A stretch of DNA of 64,000 bases from Lysobacter avium (GCF_015209745.1 NZ_CP063657.1:1364001-1428000), one strand, 5' to 3'; numbered from the stretch's first letter, positions 9,282 to 18,730 are shown. Notes: generated from the sequence alone by a model not told the origin. Numbers and translations are program-made.

Positions 9282-10460
9282 ATGGACTTCATCAGCGAGT
9301 GGTTCTGGTTCTTTGTACTGGTGCCCTTGGCGGCGCTCGGCGGCTGGGTGGTGGGCAGACGCGGTGGTGAGCGGCACAGCACCACGCAGGTAAGCCGGCT
9401 TTCCACCACCTATTTCCGCGGCCTCAACTACCTGCTCAACGAACAGCCGGACAAGGCGATCGAGCTTTTCCTGCATATCGCGGAACTCGACAAGGACACT
9501 TTCGAGACCCAGGTTGCACTCGGGCATCTTTTCCGTCGACGTGGCGAGGTTGACCGGGCCATCCGCCTGCATCAGGCGCTCGTACAACGTCCAGGCCTGA
9601 GCGACCAGCAGAAGGTGCAGGCGCTGCTCGCGCTGGGCGAGGATTACATGAAGTCCGGGCTGCTTGATCGCGCGGAGACGGTGTTCAGCGATCTGGTGGA
9701 CCTGGACATGCGGGCGCCGCTGGCGCTGCGGCACCTGATCCACATCTACCAGTCCGAGCGCGAATGGGACAAGGCCATTGAAAATGCCCAACGCTACGAG
9801 GCAGCGACCGGTGAGTCGATGGGCAAGTTGATCGGCCAGTTCGAATGCGAGCTGGCAGATCGCCACCGCGCTGCAGGTGACGTGGACGCGGCACGCGCTG
9901 CGGTCGCGCGTGCGTATCAGGCGGACGCCAATTCGGTCCGTGCCGGAATGTTGGAAGGGCGTCTGGACGTGGAATCGGGAAATGACGCCGGCGCAATCCG
10001 CGCCTTCGAGCGCGTGGCCCGTACCGATCCCGATTACCTGCCAGAAGTGATGCCGGCGCTGTTGTCGTCCTATGAGCGAACCGGAGATGGCTCCGGGGCG
10101 AGAGCGTTTCTTTCCGAGATGTGCGAGCACTATCGTGGCATCGCCCCGGTCCTGGCGCTGACCAAAATGGTCGAGAGTCAGGACGGCGTTGCTGCCGCGC
10201 GCGCCTATCTGGCCAACGAGCTCAAGGACCGACCCTCCGTGCGTGGCGAAGCCGCGTTGATGGAGCTGAGCATCGCTGAGGGCGCGGATCCGCTGGCGAC
10301 CCTGCATGACCTGAAGCACATCACCGAGCAGTTGCTGGTCCGCAATCCGAGCTACCGGTGCAATCATTGCGGCTTCGGGGCCCGCAGCCATCATTGGCAA
10401 TGCCCGAGCTGCAAGGAGTGGGGCACCGTCAAGCCACTCCTGAACTACGCGGTGGTGTGA
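9282..10460 (+). CDS. lapB: Lipopolysaccharide assembly protein LapB
   Basis: 392 residues. One N-terminal membrane helix (residues 5-23) is followed by a long TPR array (about 45-350) and a C-terminal rubredoxin-like metal site, CNHCGF ... CPSCKEW, with four cysteines. In E. coli LapB (YciM) recruits FtsH to degrade LpxC and so limits lipid A synthesis. It directly follows lapA and precedes O-antigen-type glycan genes, so the whole run concerns the outer leaflet. Confidence 0.95.
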   Translation: MDFISEWFWFFVLVPLAALGGWVVGRRGGERHSTTQVSRLSTTYFRGLNYLLNEQPDKAIELFLHIAELDKDTFETQVALGHLFRRRGEVDRAIRLHQALVQRPGLSDQQKVQALLALGEDYMKSGLLDRAETVFSDLVDLDMRAPLALRHLIHIYQSEREWDKAIENAQRYEAATGESMGKLIGQFECELADRHRAAGDVDAARAAVARAYQADANSVRAGMLEGRLDVESGNDAGAIRAFERVARTDPDYLPEVMPALLSSYERTGDGSGARAFLSEMCEHYRGIAPVLALTKMVESQDGVAAARAYLANELKDRPSVRGEAALMELSIAEGADPLATLHDLKHITEQLLVRNPSYRCNHCGFGARSHHWQCPSCKEWGTVKPLLNYAVV

Positions 10461-10464
10461 CCGC

Positions 10465-11445
10465 TTGCTCCTCTGGTTGCTCCTGCACTTCCTGATTGCA
10501 GCGGCGGGGACGCTATTGGCGCGCCGCTACGCGCTGCAGCGTGATCTCCTCGATCATCCCGGGGAGCGGCGCAGCCACCAGGTAGCCACCCCGCGCGGCG
10601 GCGGCATCGCGATCGTCGTTGCGATGTTGGTCGCGATCGTCGCGTTGGCGCTGCGCGACCCCTCGCAACGCTGGTTGCTCGGCGGTTTCGGCGTCGGGTT
10701 CGTCCTGGTTGCAGCCGTTGGAATGGTGGATGACCACCGGCCGTTGCCGGCGAGTCTGCGCCTGGCCGTCCACGCGCTCGCCGGAATGGTGCTGGCAATC
10801 AGCGTGCAGATGGCAGCGGGGAACTCGTGGCTGAGCGCGATGGCGTTTCTTTCGGTGATCGTCCTGACCAACATCTGGAACTTCATGGACGGTATCAATG
10901 GCCTGGCCACAAGTCAGGCGTTGCTGTTGGCGCTGGCGCTCGCCTGGCTGTTGGGCGGCTCATGGGCGCTCCTGGCTGGCGCACTTGCGGCGTCCTGCAC
11001 AGGCTTCCTGCCGTTCAATTTTCCGCGTGCGCGCATCTTCCTCGGCGATGGGGGCAGTGGCGGCATCGGTTACTGTCTCGCGGGGCTGGGAACGATTGCT
11101 GCGCTGACCGAGGGCGCGGCAGCGCTTTGGCTGTTGCTGCCCTTGTCGGCTTTCATGGTGGATGCCGGCTTGACCCTGCTGAAGCGCGTCGTTCAGCGCG
11201 AGCGATGGTGGGAGGCGCATACTCGACACGCTTACCAGGCATGGGCCCGCGTGGTTGGACACACGAGGGTCACATTGGCATACGCATCATGGACGGCGAC
11301 GACTGTCGCCGTGATGATCGTGCTCCGCTCAACGCCGGTTGTATTGGCGCTTGCGCTGTGTGTGGTGACGTATCTGGCCGCATCGGTGGTCTGGTGGCGG
11401 CTGGAGCGAATGGAATCGCATATAAAAACAACAGGTGACAAATGA
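10465..11445 (+). CDS. Undecaprenyl-phosphate glycosyl-1-phosphate transferase (WecA/WbpL-type)
   Basis: 326 residues, MraY/WecA/WbpL superfamily, with about ten or eleven membrane helices. It starts probably at TTG 10465, 4 bases after the lapB stop. Active-site signatures: DDHRPL in the second cytoplasmic loop, NIWNFMDGINGLA with the metal-binding aspartate, FLPFNFPRARIFLGDGGSG, and the HTRHAYQ loop seen in WbpL-like members. It transfers a HexNAc-1-phosphate from a UDP-sugar to undecaprenyl phosphate and so starts an O-antigen or exopolysaccharide repeat. It overlaps the next gene by ATGA. The sugar is not determined; the WbpM-like neighbour suggests a 6-deoxy-HexNAc. Confidence 0.88.
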   Translation: MLLWLLLHFLIAAAGTLLARRYALQRDLLDHPGERRSHQVATPRGGGIAIVVAMLVAIVALALRDPSQRWLLGGFGVGFVLVAAVGMVDDHRPLPASLRLAVHALAGMVLAISVQMAAGNSWLSAMAFLSVIVLTNIWNFMDGINGLATSQALLLALALAWLLGGSWALLAGALAASCTGFLPFNFPRARIFLGDGGSGGIGYCLAGLGTIAALTEGAAALWLLLPLSAFMVDAGLTLLKRVVQRERWWEAHTRHAYQAWARVVGHTRVTLAYASWTATTVAVMIVLRSTPVVLALALCVVTYLAASVVWWRLERMESHIKTTGDK

Positions 11446-13355
11446 CTAGATGGCGTGAGCGATGGTCGGGTGCGGTGCCGCGTTCGGCGGTTGTGGTGCA
11501 CGACCTTGCGATGGTCTGGATCGTCTGGGTGGTTCTTCACCGTGTGCGATACGGCGTGATGGTGTCGCCGCCCGAATTGCCGCTCTGGTCGACCGAGATC
11601 GCCATGGTGCTCGCTGCGCAGGGGCTGGTGTTCTGGCAGGTGGGCCTGTATCGCGGACTGTGGAGATTCGCCAGCGTTCCCGACCTCTGGAACATATTCA
11701 AGGCGTGCGCACTCGGTCTGTTTGCGATTGTTCTGGGTCTGTTTCTCTACAACCGGCTTGAGCTTGTCTCGCGCACCGTCCTGCTGATGTACCCGTTCGT
11801 GCTGATGGGCATGCTCGGGGCACCGCGGCTTCTGTATCGCGCCTGGAAGGACAGCCACAACGACCAGACGGATGCCGCATCGGTGCGCATCCTTATCCTT
11901 GGTGCCGGTCATGCCGGGGATGCGCTGGTGCGCGACCTGCGTCGTCTAGGGTCGTATCAGCCCGTTGGGTTCCTGGATGATGCGCGCCGGCTCCGCGGAA
12001 GCAAGGTCCAGGGCATTCCCGTTCTTGGCGGTGTGGAAGAGGTGGCCGAAATCGCCCGGGAGACTGCGGCTCGGCTTCTGGTCATCGCAATGCCCTCTGC
12101 AAGCGCAAACGAAATGCAGCGCGTCGTCGCCGCATGCGAGCGCTCGGGCTTGCCCTTCCGGATGGTGCCTCGACTGCGCGACACCCTGGAGGGTCGGTCG
12201 CTGCCGGGACAGTTGAAGGAAGTCGCCATTGAGGATCTGCTCGGACGCCAGCAGGTGTTGCCCGACTGGAAAGCGATACGCAGTTGGCTGGGTGCGCGCG
12301 CGGTCCTGGTTACCGGCGCAGGCGGTTCAGTCGGATCGGAGTTGTGTCGGCAGTGCGCGCGTCACGGCGCGCGTCGCATTGCGATGGTGGAGCAGGACGA
12401 GTTCGCCCTCATAACCGTGCTGGCGAGCTTGCGCCGTGACTTTCCGGATCTTGAGTACATCCCGGTGCTTGGCGATTGCGGCGATCCCGCGGTTATCCGG
12501 CACGCGCTTGAGGCGTCGCAGCCTGAAGCGGTTTTCCACGCGGCGGCCTACAAGCAGGTTCCCCTGCTGGAGACCCAGCTCCGCGAGGCAGTGCGCAACA
12601 ACGTACTCGCGACCGAGACGGTTGCCCGCGCCTGCCGCGAGGCGGATGTAGGCACTTTTGTATTGATCTCGACTGACAAGGCAGTGGATCCGGGCAACAT
12701 CCTGGGCGCTACGAAGCGTCTTGGCGAGATGGTCTGCCAGTCGCTGGTGGACCCGCGCAGTACCCGGTTCGTTACGGTGCGCTTCGGCAACGTGCTGGAT
12801 TCGGCAGGTAGCGTGGTGCCCCTGTTCCGTGAGCAGATCCGCCGGGGCGGGCCGGTGACGGTCACCGACCCGGAGGTGACGCGCTACTTCATGACCATCC
12901 CGGAAGCCTGCCAGCTGATCCTGCAGGCGTCGGCAATCGGCAGCCAGGAGGCGATCTACACGCTCGACATGGGCGAGCCGGTGCCGATCCGCCTGCTTGC
13001 CGAACAGATGATCCGCTTGGCCGGGAAGCAGCCGGGGCGGGACGTCTCGATTGTCTACACCGGACTGCGGGCGGGCGAGAAGCTGCACGAGACCCTGTTC
13101 CACGCCGACGAACGCTATCGCGCCACCGCGCACCCCAAGATCCTCCAGGCCGAGCCACGCGCCGTGGTTGTCAGCGAGATCCACCAGGCACTTGAGCGCC
13201 TGCGCGATGCCGCAGGCCGCTATGACCTGTCCGCGCTCGACGTCGTCCTGCGACGTACCGTGCCCGAATTCCAGCCGATCGGATCGCACGCGGTCCCCGT
13301 CGCCGCTCCCACCACGGTGGTGGCGTTCCCCTCCCACGCTTCAAGGAAGAATTGA
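11442..13355 (+). CDS. WbpM/CapD-type nucleotide-sugar 4,6-dehydratase
   Basis: 637 residues. Four N-terminal membrane helices (about 15-125), a first Rossmann-like domain (LILGAGHAGDALVRDL, about 145-265) and a C-terminal SDR domain (GAGGSVGSELC near 290) make it a long WbpM/FlaA1-type UDP-GlcNAc 4,6-dehydratase. The catalytic stretch reads STDKAVDPGNILGATK (residues 410-425): Ser410 and Lys425 are kept, while the position that is Tyr in ordinary SDRs and Met in WbpM is Leu421. It supplies precursors such as QuiNAc or FucNAc for surface glycans. Overlaps the preceding transferase by 4 bases and galU by 1. Confidence 0.9.
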   Translation: MTRWRERWSGAVPRSAVVVHDLAMVWIVWVVLHRVRYGVMVSPPELPLWSTEIAMVLAAQGLVFWQVGLYRGLWRFASVPDLWNIFKACALGLFAIVLGLFLYNRLELVSRTVLLMYPFVLMGMLGAPRLLYRAWKDSHNDQTDAASVRILILGAGHAGDALVRDLRRLGSYQPVGFLDDARRLRGSKVQGIPVLGGVEEVAEIARETAARLLVIAMPSASANEMQRVVAACERSGLPFRMVPRLRDTLEGRSLPGQLKEVAIEDLLGRQQVLPDWKAIRSWLGARAVLVTGAGGSVGSELCRQCARHGARRIAMVEQDEFALITVLASLRRDFPDLEYIPVLGDCGDPAVIRHALEASQPEAVFHAAAYKQVPLLETQLREAVRNNVLATETVARACREADVGTFVLISTDKAVDPGNILGATKRLGEMVCQSLVDPRSTRFVTVRFGNVLDSAGSVVPLFREQIRRGGPVTVTDPEVTRYFMTIPEACQLILQASAIGSQEAIYTLDMGEPVPIRLLAEQMIRLAGKQPGRDVSIVYTGLRAGEKLHETLFHADERYRATAHPKILQAEPRAVVVSEIHQALERLRDAAGRYDLSALDVVLRRTVPEFQPIGSHAVPVAAPTTVVAFPSHASRKN

Positions 13356-14254
13356 TGTCCCAACGTATTCGCAAGGCGGTGTTCCCGGTCGCAGGACTGG
13401 GGACCCGTTTCCTTCCCGCCACCAAGACCGTGCCCAAGGAGATGTTGCCGATCATCGACCGGCCACTCATCCAATACGCAGTCGATGAGGCGATCGAGGC
13501 CGGTTGCGACACCCTGGTGTTCGTGACCAACCGCTACAAGCATGCCGTCGCCGATTACTTCGACAAGGCCTACGAGCTGGAAGACAAGCTGGAAGCGGCG
13601 GGGAAACTGGAACAACTGGAGCTCGTGCGCAACCCGCTTCCGCCAGGTGTGCGCGCGGTGTTCGTCACCCAGACCGAAGCGCTCGGCCTGGGTCACGCGG
13701 TGCTGTGCGCCAAGCCGGTGATCGGCAATGAACCGTTCGCGGTCATCCTCCCCGACGACCTGATCTGGAACCGGGGCGCGGGTGCGTTGAAGCAGATGGC
13801 CGATGCCGCGGAGTCCAGTGGTGCCAGCGTGATCGCAGTGCAGGATGTGGAGCGGGAGAAGACCGGTAGCTATGGCATCGTCGCCACGGACGAATTCAGC
13901 GGCCGGCAGGGTCGCATCCGCGCCATCGTCGAAAAGCCGAGTCCGGCCGATGCTCCCAGCACCCTGGCCGTGGTCGGTCGTTACGTGCTCAGTCCACGCA
14001 TCTTTGGCTTGCTGGAAGGCACCACTCCCGGGTCGGGCGGCGAGATACAGCTCACCGACGCCATCGCCGCGCTGCTGGTGGAGGAGGCGGTTGACGCCTA
14101 CCGGTTTCAGGGGACGCGTTTCGATTGCGGGACGCATCTTGGATTGATCGGCGCCACCATCCGCTACGCGCTGGACCACGAGAAGCTCAGCGAGGCAGCG
14201 CAGGGAATGATGCGCGACGCACTGAATGAAATGGGTCTGCGCGAACTGGAGTAG
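13355..14254 (+). CDS. galU: UTP-glucose-1-phosphate uridylyltransferase
   Basis: 299 residues. Makes UDP-glucose from UTP and glucose-1-phosphate, a precursor of LPS core, exopolysaccharide and UDP-glucuronate. Nucleotide-binding motif AGLGTRFLPATKTVPKEMLP near the N-terminus, PDDLIWN for metal binding, and the IVEKP segment. The start is the ATG at 13355, which shares its A with the stop of the previous gene and has AAGGAAG upstream; a TTG three bases earlier is also in frame. Last gene of the glycan run. Confidence 0.96.
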   Translation: MSQRIRKAVFPVAGLGTRFLPATKTVPKEMLPIIDRPLIQYAVDEAIEAGCDTLVFVTNRYKHAVADYFDKAYELEDKLEAAGKLEQLELVRNPLPPGVRAVFVTQTEALGLGHAVLCAKPVIGNEPFAVILPDDLIWNRGAGALKQMADAAESSGASVIAVQDVEREKTGSYGIVATDEFSGRQGRIRAIVEKPSPADAPSTLAVVGRYVLSPRIFGLLEGTTPGSGGEIQLTDAIAALLVEEAVDAYRFQGTRFDCGTHLGLIGATIRYALDHEKLSEAAQGMMRDALNEMGLRELE

Positions 14255-14337
14255 GCCGTCCCGTAGTTGGCGCAGAGCGTCTCGGGGGGGGTGCGCTGAA
14301 ACACACAGCGCCAGCCAAGGTTCGGGCAAATAAAAAG

Positions 14338-14371
14338 GAAGGGAGCCGTGCATTTTCGCCCGGCTCCCTTC
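14338..14371. terminator. Bidirectional terminator between galU and fadA
   Basis: An 11-bp stem, GAAGGGAGCCG pairing with CGGCTCCCTTC, around a 12-base loop. An A5 run on the left gives a U-tract for the minus strand, and CGCTTGTTTC follows on the right. It lies between the convergent galU and thiolase genes. Confidence 0.75.
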
Positions 14372-14410
14372 GCTTGTTTCAGTGCACAGGTTTTTTTCCA
14401 GCGCTTCTGC

Positions 14411-15613
14411 TTAAAGCGCTTCGAAGATGCCCGCAGCACCCATGCCGGTACCTATGCACATCGTCACCAGGCCGTACTTCTGCTGGCGCCGGCGCATCCC
14501 GTGCAGGATCGTCGCGGTGCGGACCGCTCCGGTCGCGCCCAGCGGATGACCCAGCGCGATCGCTCCGCCCAGCGGGTTGACCTTGGCCGGATCCAGCTCG
14601 CTGTCGCGGATCACGGCCAGGGCCTGCGCCGCAAACGCCTCGTTCAATTCGATCCAGTCGATCTGGTCCCGGGTCAGGCCGGCCTGTTTGAGCGCCTTGG
14701 GAATCGCGGCGATCGGGCCGATGCCCATCACCTCCGGCCGCACCCCGGCAACGGAGAAGCTGACGAAGCGCGCCAACGGCGTCAGGCCGTAGTCCTTGAT
14801 GGCCTGGGCAGAGGCGAGCAGGATCGCGCCGGCGCCATCGGACATCTGCGAGCTGTTGCCCGCGGTTACCGTGCCCCCGAACTGTCCGTTGCGGAAAACG
14901 GGCCGCAACCTGGCCAGGCCTTCAATCGTGGAACCGGCGCGCGGGCCCTCGTCGGTGTCGACCAGCGTGCGTTTCTCGCGGATGCTGTCGCGCTCAAGGT
15001 CGGGAACGTGCGAGATGACCTCCAGCGGAGTGATCTCGTCGCGGAACTCACCGGCTTCAATTGCTGCCAGCGCCTTCAGATGGGATTCCAGCGCGAACAC
15101 ATCCTGGTCCTCGCGGCTCACTTTCCACTCTTCGGCAACCTTCTCGGCAGTGATGCCCATGCCGTAGGCGATGTTGACGTGGTCGTCCTTGAACACGTTG
15201 GGTGATAGCGCGATCTTGTTGCCCATCATCGGCACCATGGTCATCGACTCGGTGCCGCCGGCGAGCATCAGGTCGGCGTTGCCGAGACGGATCTGGTCGG
15301 CCGCCAGCGCCACCGCCTGCAGGCCGGAGGAGCAGAAACGGTTGATGGTCTGCGCCGCGATCGTGTCGGGCAGGCCTGCCAGCAGCACGCCGATGCGGGC
15401 CACGTTCATTCCCTGCTCGCCCTCGGGCATCGCGCAGCCGATGATTGCGTCATCGATCCGGCTCACATCGATTCCCGGCGCCTGGGCAATGACGGCCTTG
15501 AGCACGTGGGCGAGCATGTCATCGGGTCGGGTATTGCGGAAAGCGCCACGGGCCTTGGCAACCGGCGTGCGGGTGGCGGCGACGATGTAGGCGTCTTGTA
15601 CTTGCTTGGTCAT
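14411..15613 (-). CDS. fadA: Acetyl-CoA C-acyltransferase (3-ketoacyl-CoA thiolase)
   Basis: 400 residues from MTKQVQDAYIV. It cleaves 3-ketoacyl-CoA to acetyl-CoA and a shortened acyl-CoA, the last step of beta-oxidation. Nucleophile Cys94 in NRFCSSGLQA, His356 in GGAIALGHPLG and Cys386 in MCIGTGMG near the end are the thiolase triad. It lies 20 bases downstream of the dehydrogenase/hydratase fusion, forming a FadBA-type pair. The symbol fadA denotes function in the operon; FadI-like classification is also possible. Confidence 0.93.
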   Translation of the reverse strand: MTKQVQDAYIVAATRTPVAKARGAFRNTRPDDMLAHVLKAVIAQAPGIDVSRIDDAIIGCAMPEGEQGMNVARIGVLLAGLPDTIAAQTINRFCSSGLQAVALAADQIRLGNADLMLAGGTESMTMVPMMGNKIALSPNVFKDDHVNIAYGMGITAEKVAEEWKVSREDQDVFALESHLKALAAIEAGEFRDEITPLEVISHVPDLERDSIREKRTLVDTDEGPRAGSTIEGLARLRPVFRNGQFGGTVTAGNSSQMSDGAGAILLASAQAIKDYGLTPLARFVSFSVAGVRPEVMGIGPIAAIPKALKQAGLTRDQIDWIELNEAFAAQALAVIRDSELDPAKVNPLGGAIALGHPLGATGAVRTATILHGMRRRQQKYGLVTMCIGTGMGAAGIFEAL

Positions 15614-15633
15614 GGTGTTGTCCTCGTCGTCAC

Positions 15634-18009
15634 TCAGTTGCGCAGGGGTTTGCCGGTCTTGAGCATGTGGGCCACTCGGGCCTGGGTCTTGGGCATCTGC
15701 GCCAGCTCGACAAAATGTTCGCGTTCCAGCTTCAGCAGCCACTCCTCGTCGACCAGCGATCCGCGGTCGACTTCGCCGCCGCACATGACGGTCGCGATGC
15801 GGCTGGCGATCTCGTAATCGTGTTCAGAGATGAACCGGCCCTCGAGCATATTCACCAGCAGCATCTTGAAAGTCGCTATGCCGACATCGCCTGCCACCTG
15901 GATCCGGCGAGCGGGCAGGGGCGGGCGGTAGCCGGATTCCGCCAGGGCGCGGGCGTGCGCCTTGGCGACGTGGAGCAGCTCAAAGGCATTGAAAACGACC
16001 ACGTCGTCCTCGCGCGCCAGCTCCAGCGACTTGGCCTCCATGGCCGAGGTCGCCACCTTGGCCATGGCGATGGTCTCGAACACGTTCTTGAGCTCGGCGA
16101 AGACATCGCCGTTGGGCCCGGCCGCATCGGATGCGCGCACTGCGAGCTCCTTCAGGCCGCCGCCGGCGGGCAGCAGGCCGACGCCCGCTTCCACCAGCCC
16201 GACGTAACTCTCCAGCCCGAACACCGTGCGCGCCGCATGCATCTGGAACTCGCAGCCGCCGCCCAATGCCAGGCCGCGCACGGCGGCAACCACCGGCACC
16301 AGCGAGTACTTGATCCGCTGGCTGGTGCGCTGGAAGTTGGCGACCATCGACTCGAAGCCCTTGATGTCGTTGGCCTGCAGCAATCCCAGCGCTCCTGAGA
16401 GGTCCGCGCCGGCAGAGAAGGGCTCCCTGGCCTGCCAGATGACCAGTCCGGAGAACTCCTTCTCCGCGCGGGAAATCGCTTCCTGCAGTCCATCGAGCAC
16501 GTGGTCGGAGACGGTATTCATCTTGGTCTTGAAGCCGACCACGGCGATGTCGTCGCCTTCATCGGCCCACATGCGCACGCCGTCGTTCTCGAACACGGTG
16601 CGTCCCTGTGAGGGCTTCTCGCCCAGCAGCGCGTCCGGGAACCGCTGCCGCGCATACACCGGGTTGGACGAGCGCGGCACGATCGCGTCGCGGCCGGGGC
16701 TGTAGCTGCCATCGGCGACGTGGACGCCCTCGCGGCCCTCAAAGACCCAGTCGGGCAGGGTGGCAGTACTCATCGCATTGCCGGCCACGATGTCCTCGGC
16801 AATCCAGTCGGCCACCTGCTTCCAGCCCGCTGCCTGCCAGCTCTCGAACGGACCGACCGACCAGCCATAACCCCAGCGCATCGCGAGATCCACGTCGCGC
16901 GCGGTCTGGGCAATGTCCTTGAGGTGGAACGCGCTGTAGTGGAAGGTGTCGCGGAAGCACGCCCAGAGGAACTTCGCCTGAGGGTGCTCGCTCGCGCGCA
17001 GGGCGGCGAACTTCTTCGCGGGATCGCGTTCCTTGAGCAGCGCTGCGACGTCCGGATCCAACTCCGGAGCGGAGGGACGGTAGTCCTGCGCTTCCAGGTC
17101 GAGCACCAGGATGTCCTTGCCCTTGCGGGTGTAGAACCCGGCGCCGGTCTTGGCACCCAGAGCGCCCTTCTCCACCAGCGCTGCGAGCCATTTTGGCGCC
17201 TTGAAATACTTGTGCCACGGATCGTCGGGCAGGGTGTCCGCCATCGTCTGGATGACGTGCATCATGGTGTCCAGCCCGACCACGTCTGCCGTGCGATAGG
17301 TCGCCGATTTCGGGCGCCCGATGGCGGGACCGGTCAGCGCATCCACCGTGTCGAAGCCAAGCCCGAGCTGCTCGGTGTGGTGCATCGCCGTCAGCATCGA
17401 GAACACGCCGACGCGGTTGCCGATGAAGTTCGGCGTGTCCTTGGCGATCACCACGCCCTTGCCCAGGGTGGTGGTCAGGAAGGTTTCCAGCGACTCGAGC
17501 ACGCCTGCGTCGGTCGTGCGGGCCGGAATCAGTTCCGCCAGATGCATGTAGCGCGGCGGATTGAAAAAATGCACGCCGCAGAAGCGGGGACGCAACTGCT
17601 CGGGCAATACTTCTGCGAGCTTGTTGATGCCCAGACCGGAGGTATTGCTGGCCAGCACGGCGTGATCTGCGACGTGCGGGGCAATCTTGCGGTACAGGTC
17701 CTGCTTCCAGTCCATGCGCTCGGCGATTGCTTCGATGATCAGGTCGCAGTCGGCGAGCTGATCCAGGCCGGTCTCATAATTGGCCGCAGTGATACGGCCG
17801 GCGAGACGCTTGTCCGCCAGCGGAGCGGGGCTGAGCTTGGCGAGGTTGGCGATCGCCTTGTCGACGATGCCGTTGGGGTTTCCTTCCTTGGCCGGCAAGT
17901 CGAACAGCACCGTGTCGACGCCGGCATTGGTCAGGTGCGCAGCAATCTGTGCGCCCATGACGCCGGCGCCCAGAACGGCCGCACGTCGGACAAGTAGTTT
18001 ATTAGACAT
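15634..18009 (-). CDS. 3-hydroxyacyl-CoA dehydrogenase / enoyl-CoA hydratase fusion (FadN-like order)
   Basis: 791 residues. The domain order is reversed compared with E. coli FadB: the NAD-binding hydroxyacyl-CoA dehydrogenase part comes first (GAGVMG at 14-19, ASNTSGLGI, GVHFFNPPRYMHLAEL), and the enoyl-CoA hydratase fold is C-terminal (about 470-700, with ALGGGCEFQMHA and GLVEAGVGLLPAGGG). This order and length match Bacillus FadN-type proteins. It hydrates enoyl-CoA and oxidises the 3-hydroxyacyl-CoA. Middle gene of a TetR-fusion-thiolase operon, with 39 bases to the regulator and 20 to the thiolase. Confidence 0.93.
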   Translation of the reverse strand: MSNKLLVRRAAVLGAGVMGAQIAAHLTNAGVDTVLFDLPAKEGNPNGIVDKAIANLAKLSPAPLADKRLAGRITAANYETGLDQLADCDLIIEAIAERMDWKQDLYRKIAPHVADHAVLASNTSGLGINKLAEVLPEQLRPRFCGVHFFNPPRYMHLAELIPARTTDAGVLESLETFLTTTLGKGVVIAKDTPNFIGNRVGVFSMLTAMHHTEQLGLGFDTVDALTGPAIGRPKSATYRTADVVGLDTMMHVIQTMADTLPDDPWHKYFKAPKWLAALVEKGALGAKTGAGFYTRKGKDILVLDLEAQDYRPSAPELDPDVAALLKERDPAKKFAALRASEHPQAKFLWACFRDTFHYSAFHLKDIAQTARDVDLAMRWGYGWSVGPFESWQAAGWKQVADWIAEDIVAGNAMSTATLPDWVFEGREGVHVADGSYSPGRDAIVPRSSNPVYARQRFPDALLGEKPSQGRTVFENDGVRMWADEGDDIAVVGFKTKMNTVSDHVLDGLQEAISRAEKEFSGLVIWQAREPFSAGADLSGALGLLQANDIKGFESMVANFQRTSQRIKYSLVPVVAAVRGLALGGGCEFQMHAARTVFGLESYVGLVEAGVGLLPAGGGLKELAVRASDAAGPNGDVFAELKNVFETIAMAKVATSAMEAKSLELAREDDVVVFNAFELLHVAKAHARALAESGYRPPLPARRIQVAGDVGIATFKMLLVNMLEGRFISEHDYEIASRIATVMCGGEVDRGSLVDEEWLLKLEREHFVELAQMPKTQARVAHMLKTGKPLRN

Positions 18010-18048
18010 TACTTGTAACTCCTTGATTGGATTGTTTTATGTCAATCA

Positions 18049-18669
18049 TCAGTTCTTGAACCCGGCCGCGGCGAAGCGGATGAGCTCGCGCGCCGCCCGT
18101 TCCGCATGGGCCTTTTCCTGCACCCCGCCGGGGCGCTTGATCAGGCCGAAATCGGCCATCGCGTAGGTCAATGCGCCGGCGAGGAAGTCCAGGCGCCAGT
18201 ACAGCTCCTCCTTGCTCAGGCCCGGCAGGCAGCCACCGATGGCACGCGCAAAATCGCGCAGCACGTGCCCGTAGCGCTCGGACAGGAACGTGCGCAGGCC
18301 ATCGTTCTTTTCCGCGTAGGCGCGGGCGATGACGCGCACGAAAGCGGCGCCGCCCTGGCGATGCAGCGCGACCGCCAGTGCCGGCTCGATAAAGGCGGCA
18401 AGGATCGGCTCCAGATCGCCAGGATGCTGGTCCAGCGCGGCTTTCAGCGCCTCGAGGCGCTGCGCGCTCATCTCGTCCATGCGTCGCCGGAAGACCTCGT
18501 TGACGAGGTTTTCCTTGCTGCCGAAGTGGTAGTTCACCGCCGCGATGTTGACGTCGGCGCGCCCTGTGACCTGGCGCAGGGAGGTACCAGAGAACCCGTG
18601 CTGGGCGAACAGCTCCTCTGCCGCAGTCAGGATGCGGTCCTTGGTGGAGAACTGGGTGTTGGAAGACAT
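18049..18669 (-). CDS. TetR/AcrR family regulator, PsrA-like
   Basis: 206 residues. N-terminal TetR helix-turn-helix (about residues 10-57: DRILTAAEELFAQHGF ... LRQVTGRADVNIAAVNYHFG) and a C-terminal ligand-binding domain. It is the first gene of the beta-oxidation operon. A perfect CAAAC-N4-GTTTG palindrome lies 48 bases upstream of its start and resembles the PsrA box, so I infer autoregulation and control of the fatty-acid genes, probably relieved by a long-chain acyl ligand. Not proven to be PsrA itself. Confidence 0.85.
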   Translation of the reverse strand: MSSNTQFSTKDRILTAAEELFAQHGFSGTSLRQVTGRADVNIAAVNYHFGSKENLVNEVFRRRMDEMSAQRLEALKAALDQHPGDLEPILAAFIEPALAVALHRQGGAAFVRVIARAYAEKNDGLRTFLSERYGHVLRDFARAIGGCLPGLSKEELYWRLDFLAGALTYAMADFGLIKRPGGVQEKAHAERAARELIRFAAAGFKN

Positions 18670-18716
18670 GGCGGCATCCTGAACCAGCGCGACCGGTGCG
18701 GTTGCGCAAGATGAAT

Positions 18717-18730
18717 CAAACGCTTGTTTG
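18717..18730. promoter_or_regulatory. PsrA-like operator palindrome
   Basis: CAAAC-GCTT-GTTTG, a perfect inverted repeat with a 4-base spacer, 48 bases upstream of the TetR gene start. The spacing and GTTTG half-sites match the known operator type of PsrA fatty-acid regulators. It is also near the far end of the ndk promoter region, so it could affect both directions. Confidence 0.6.

Noticed and set aside
12327..13337. 336-codon frame opposite the WbpM-like gene
   Set aside because: Shadow of a conserved SDR domain.
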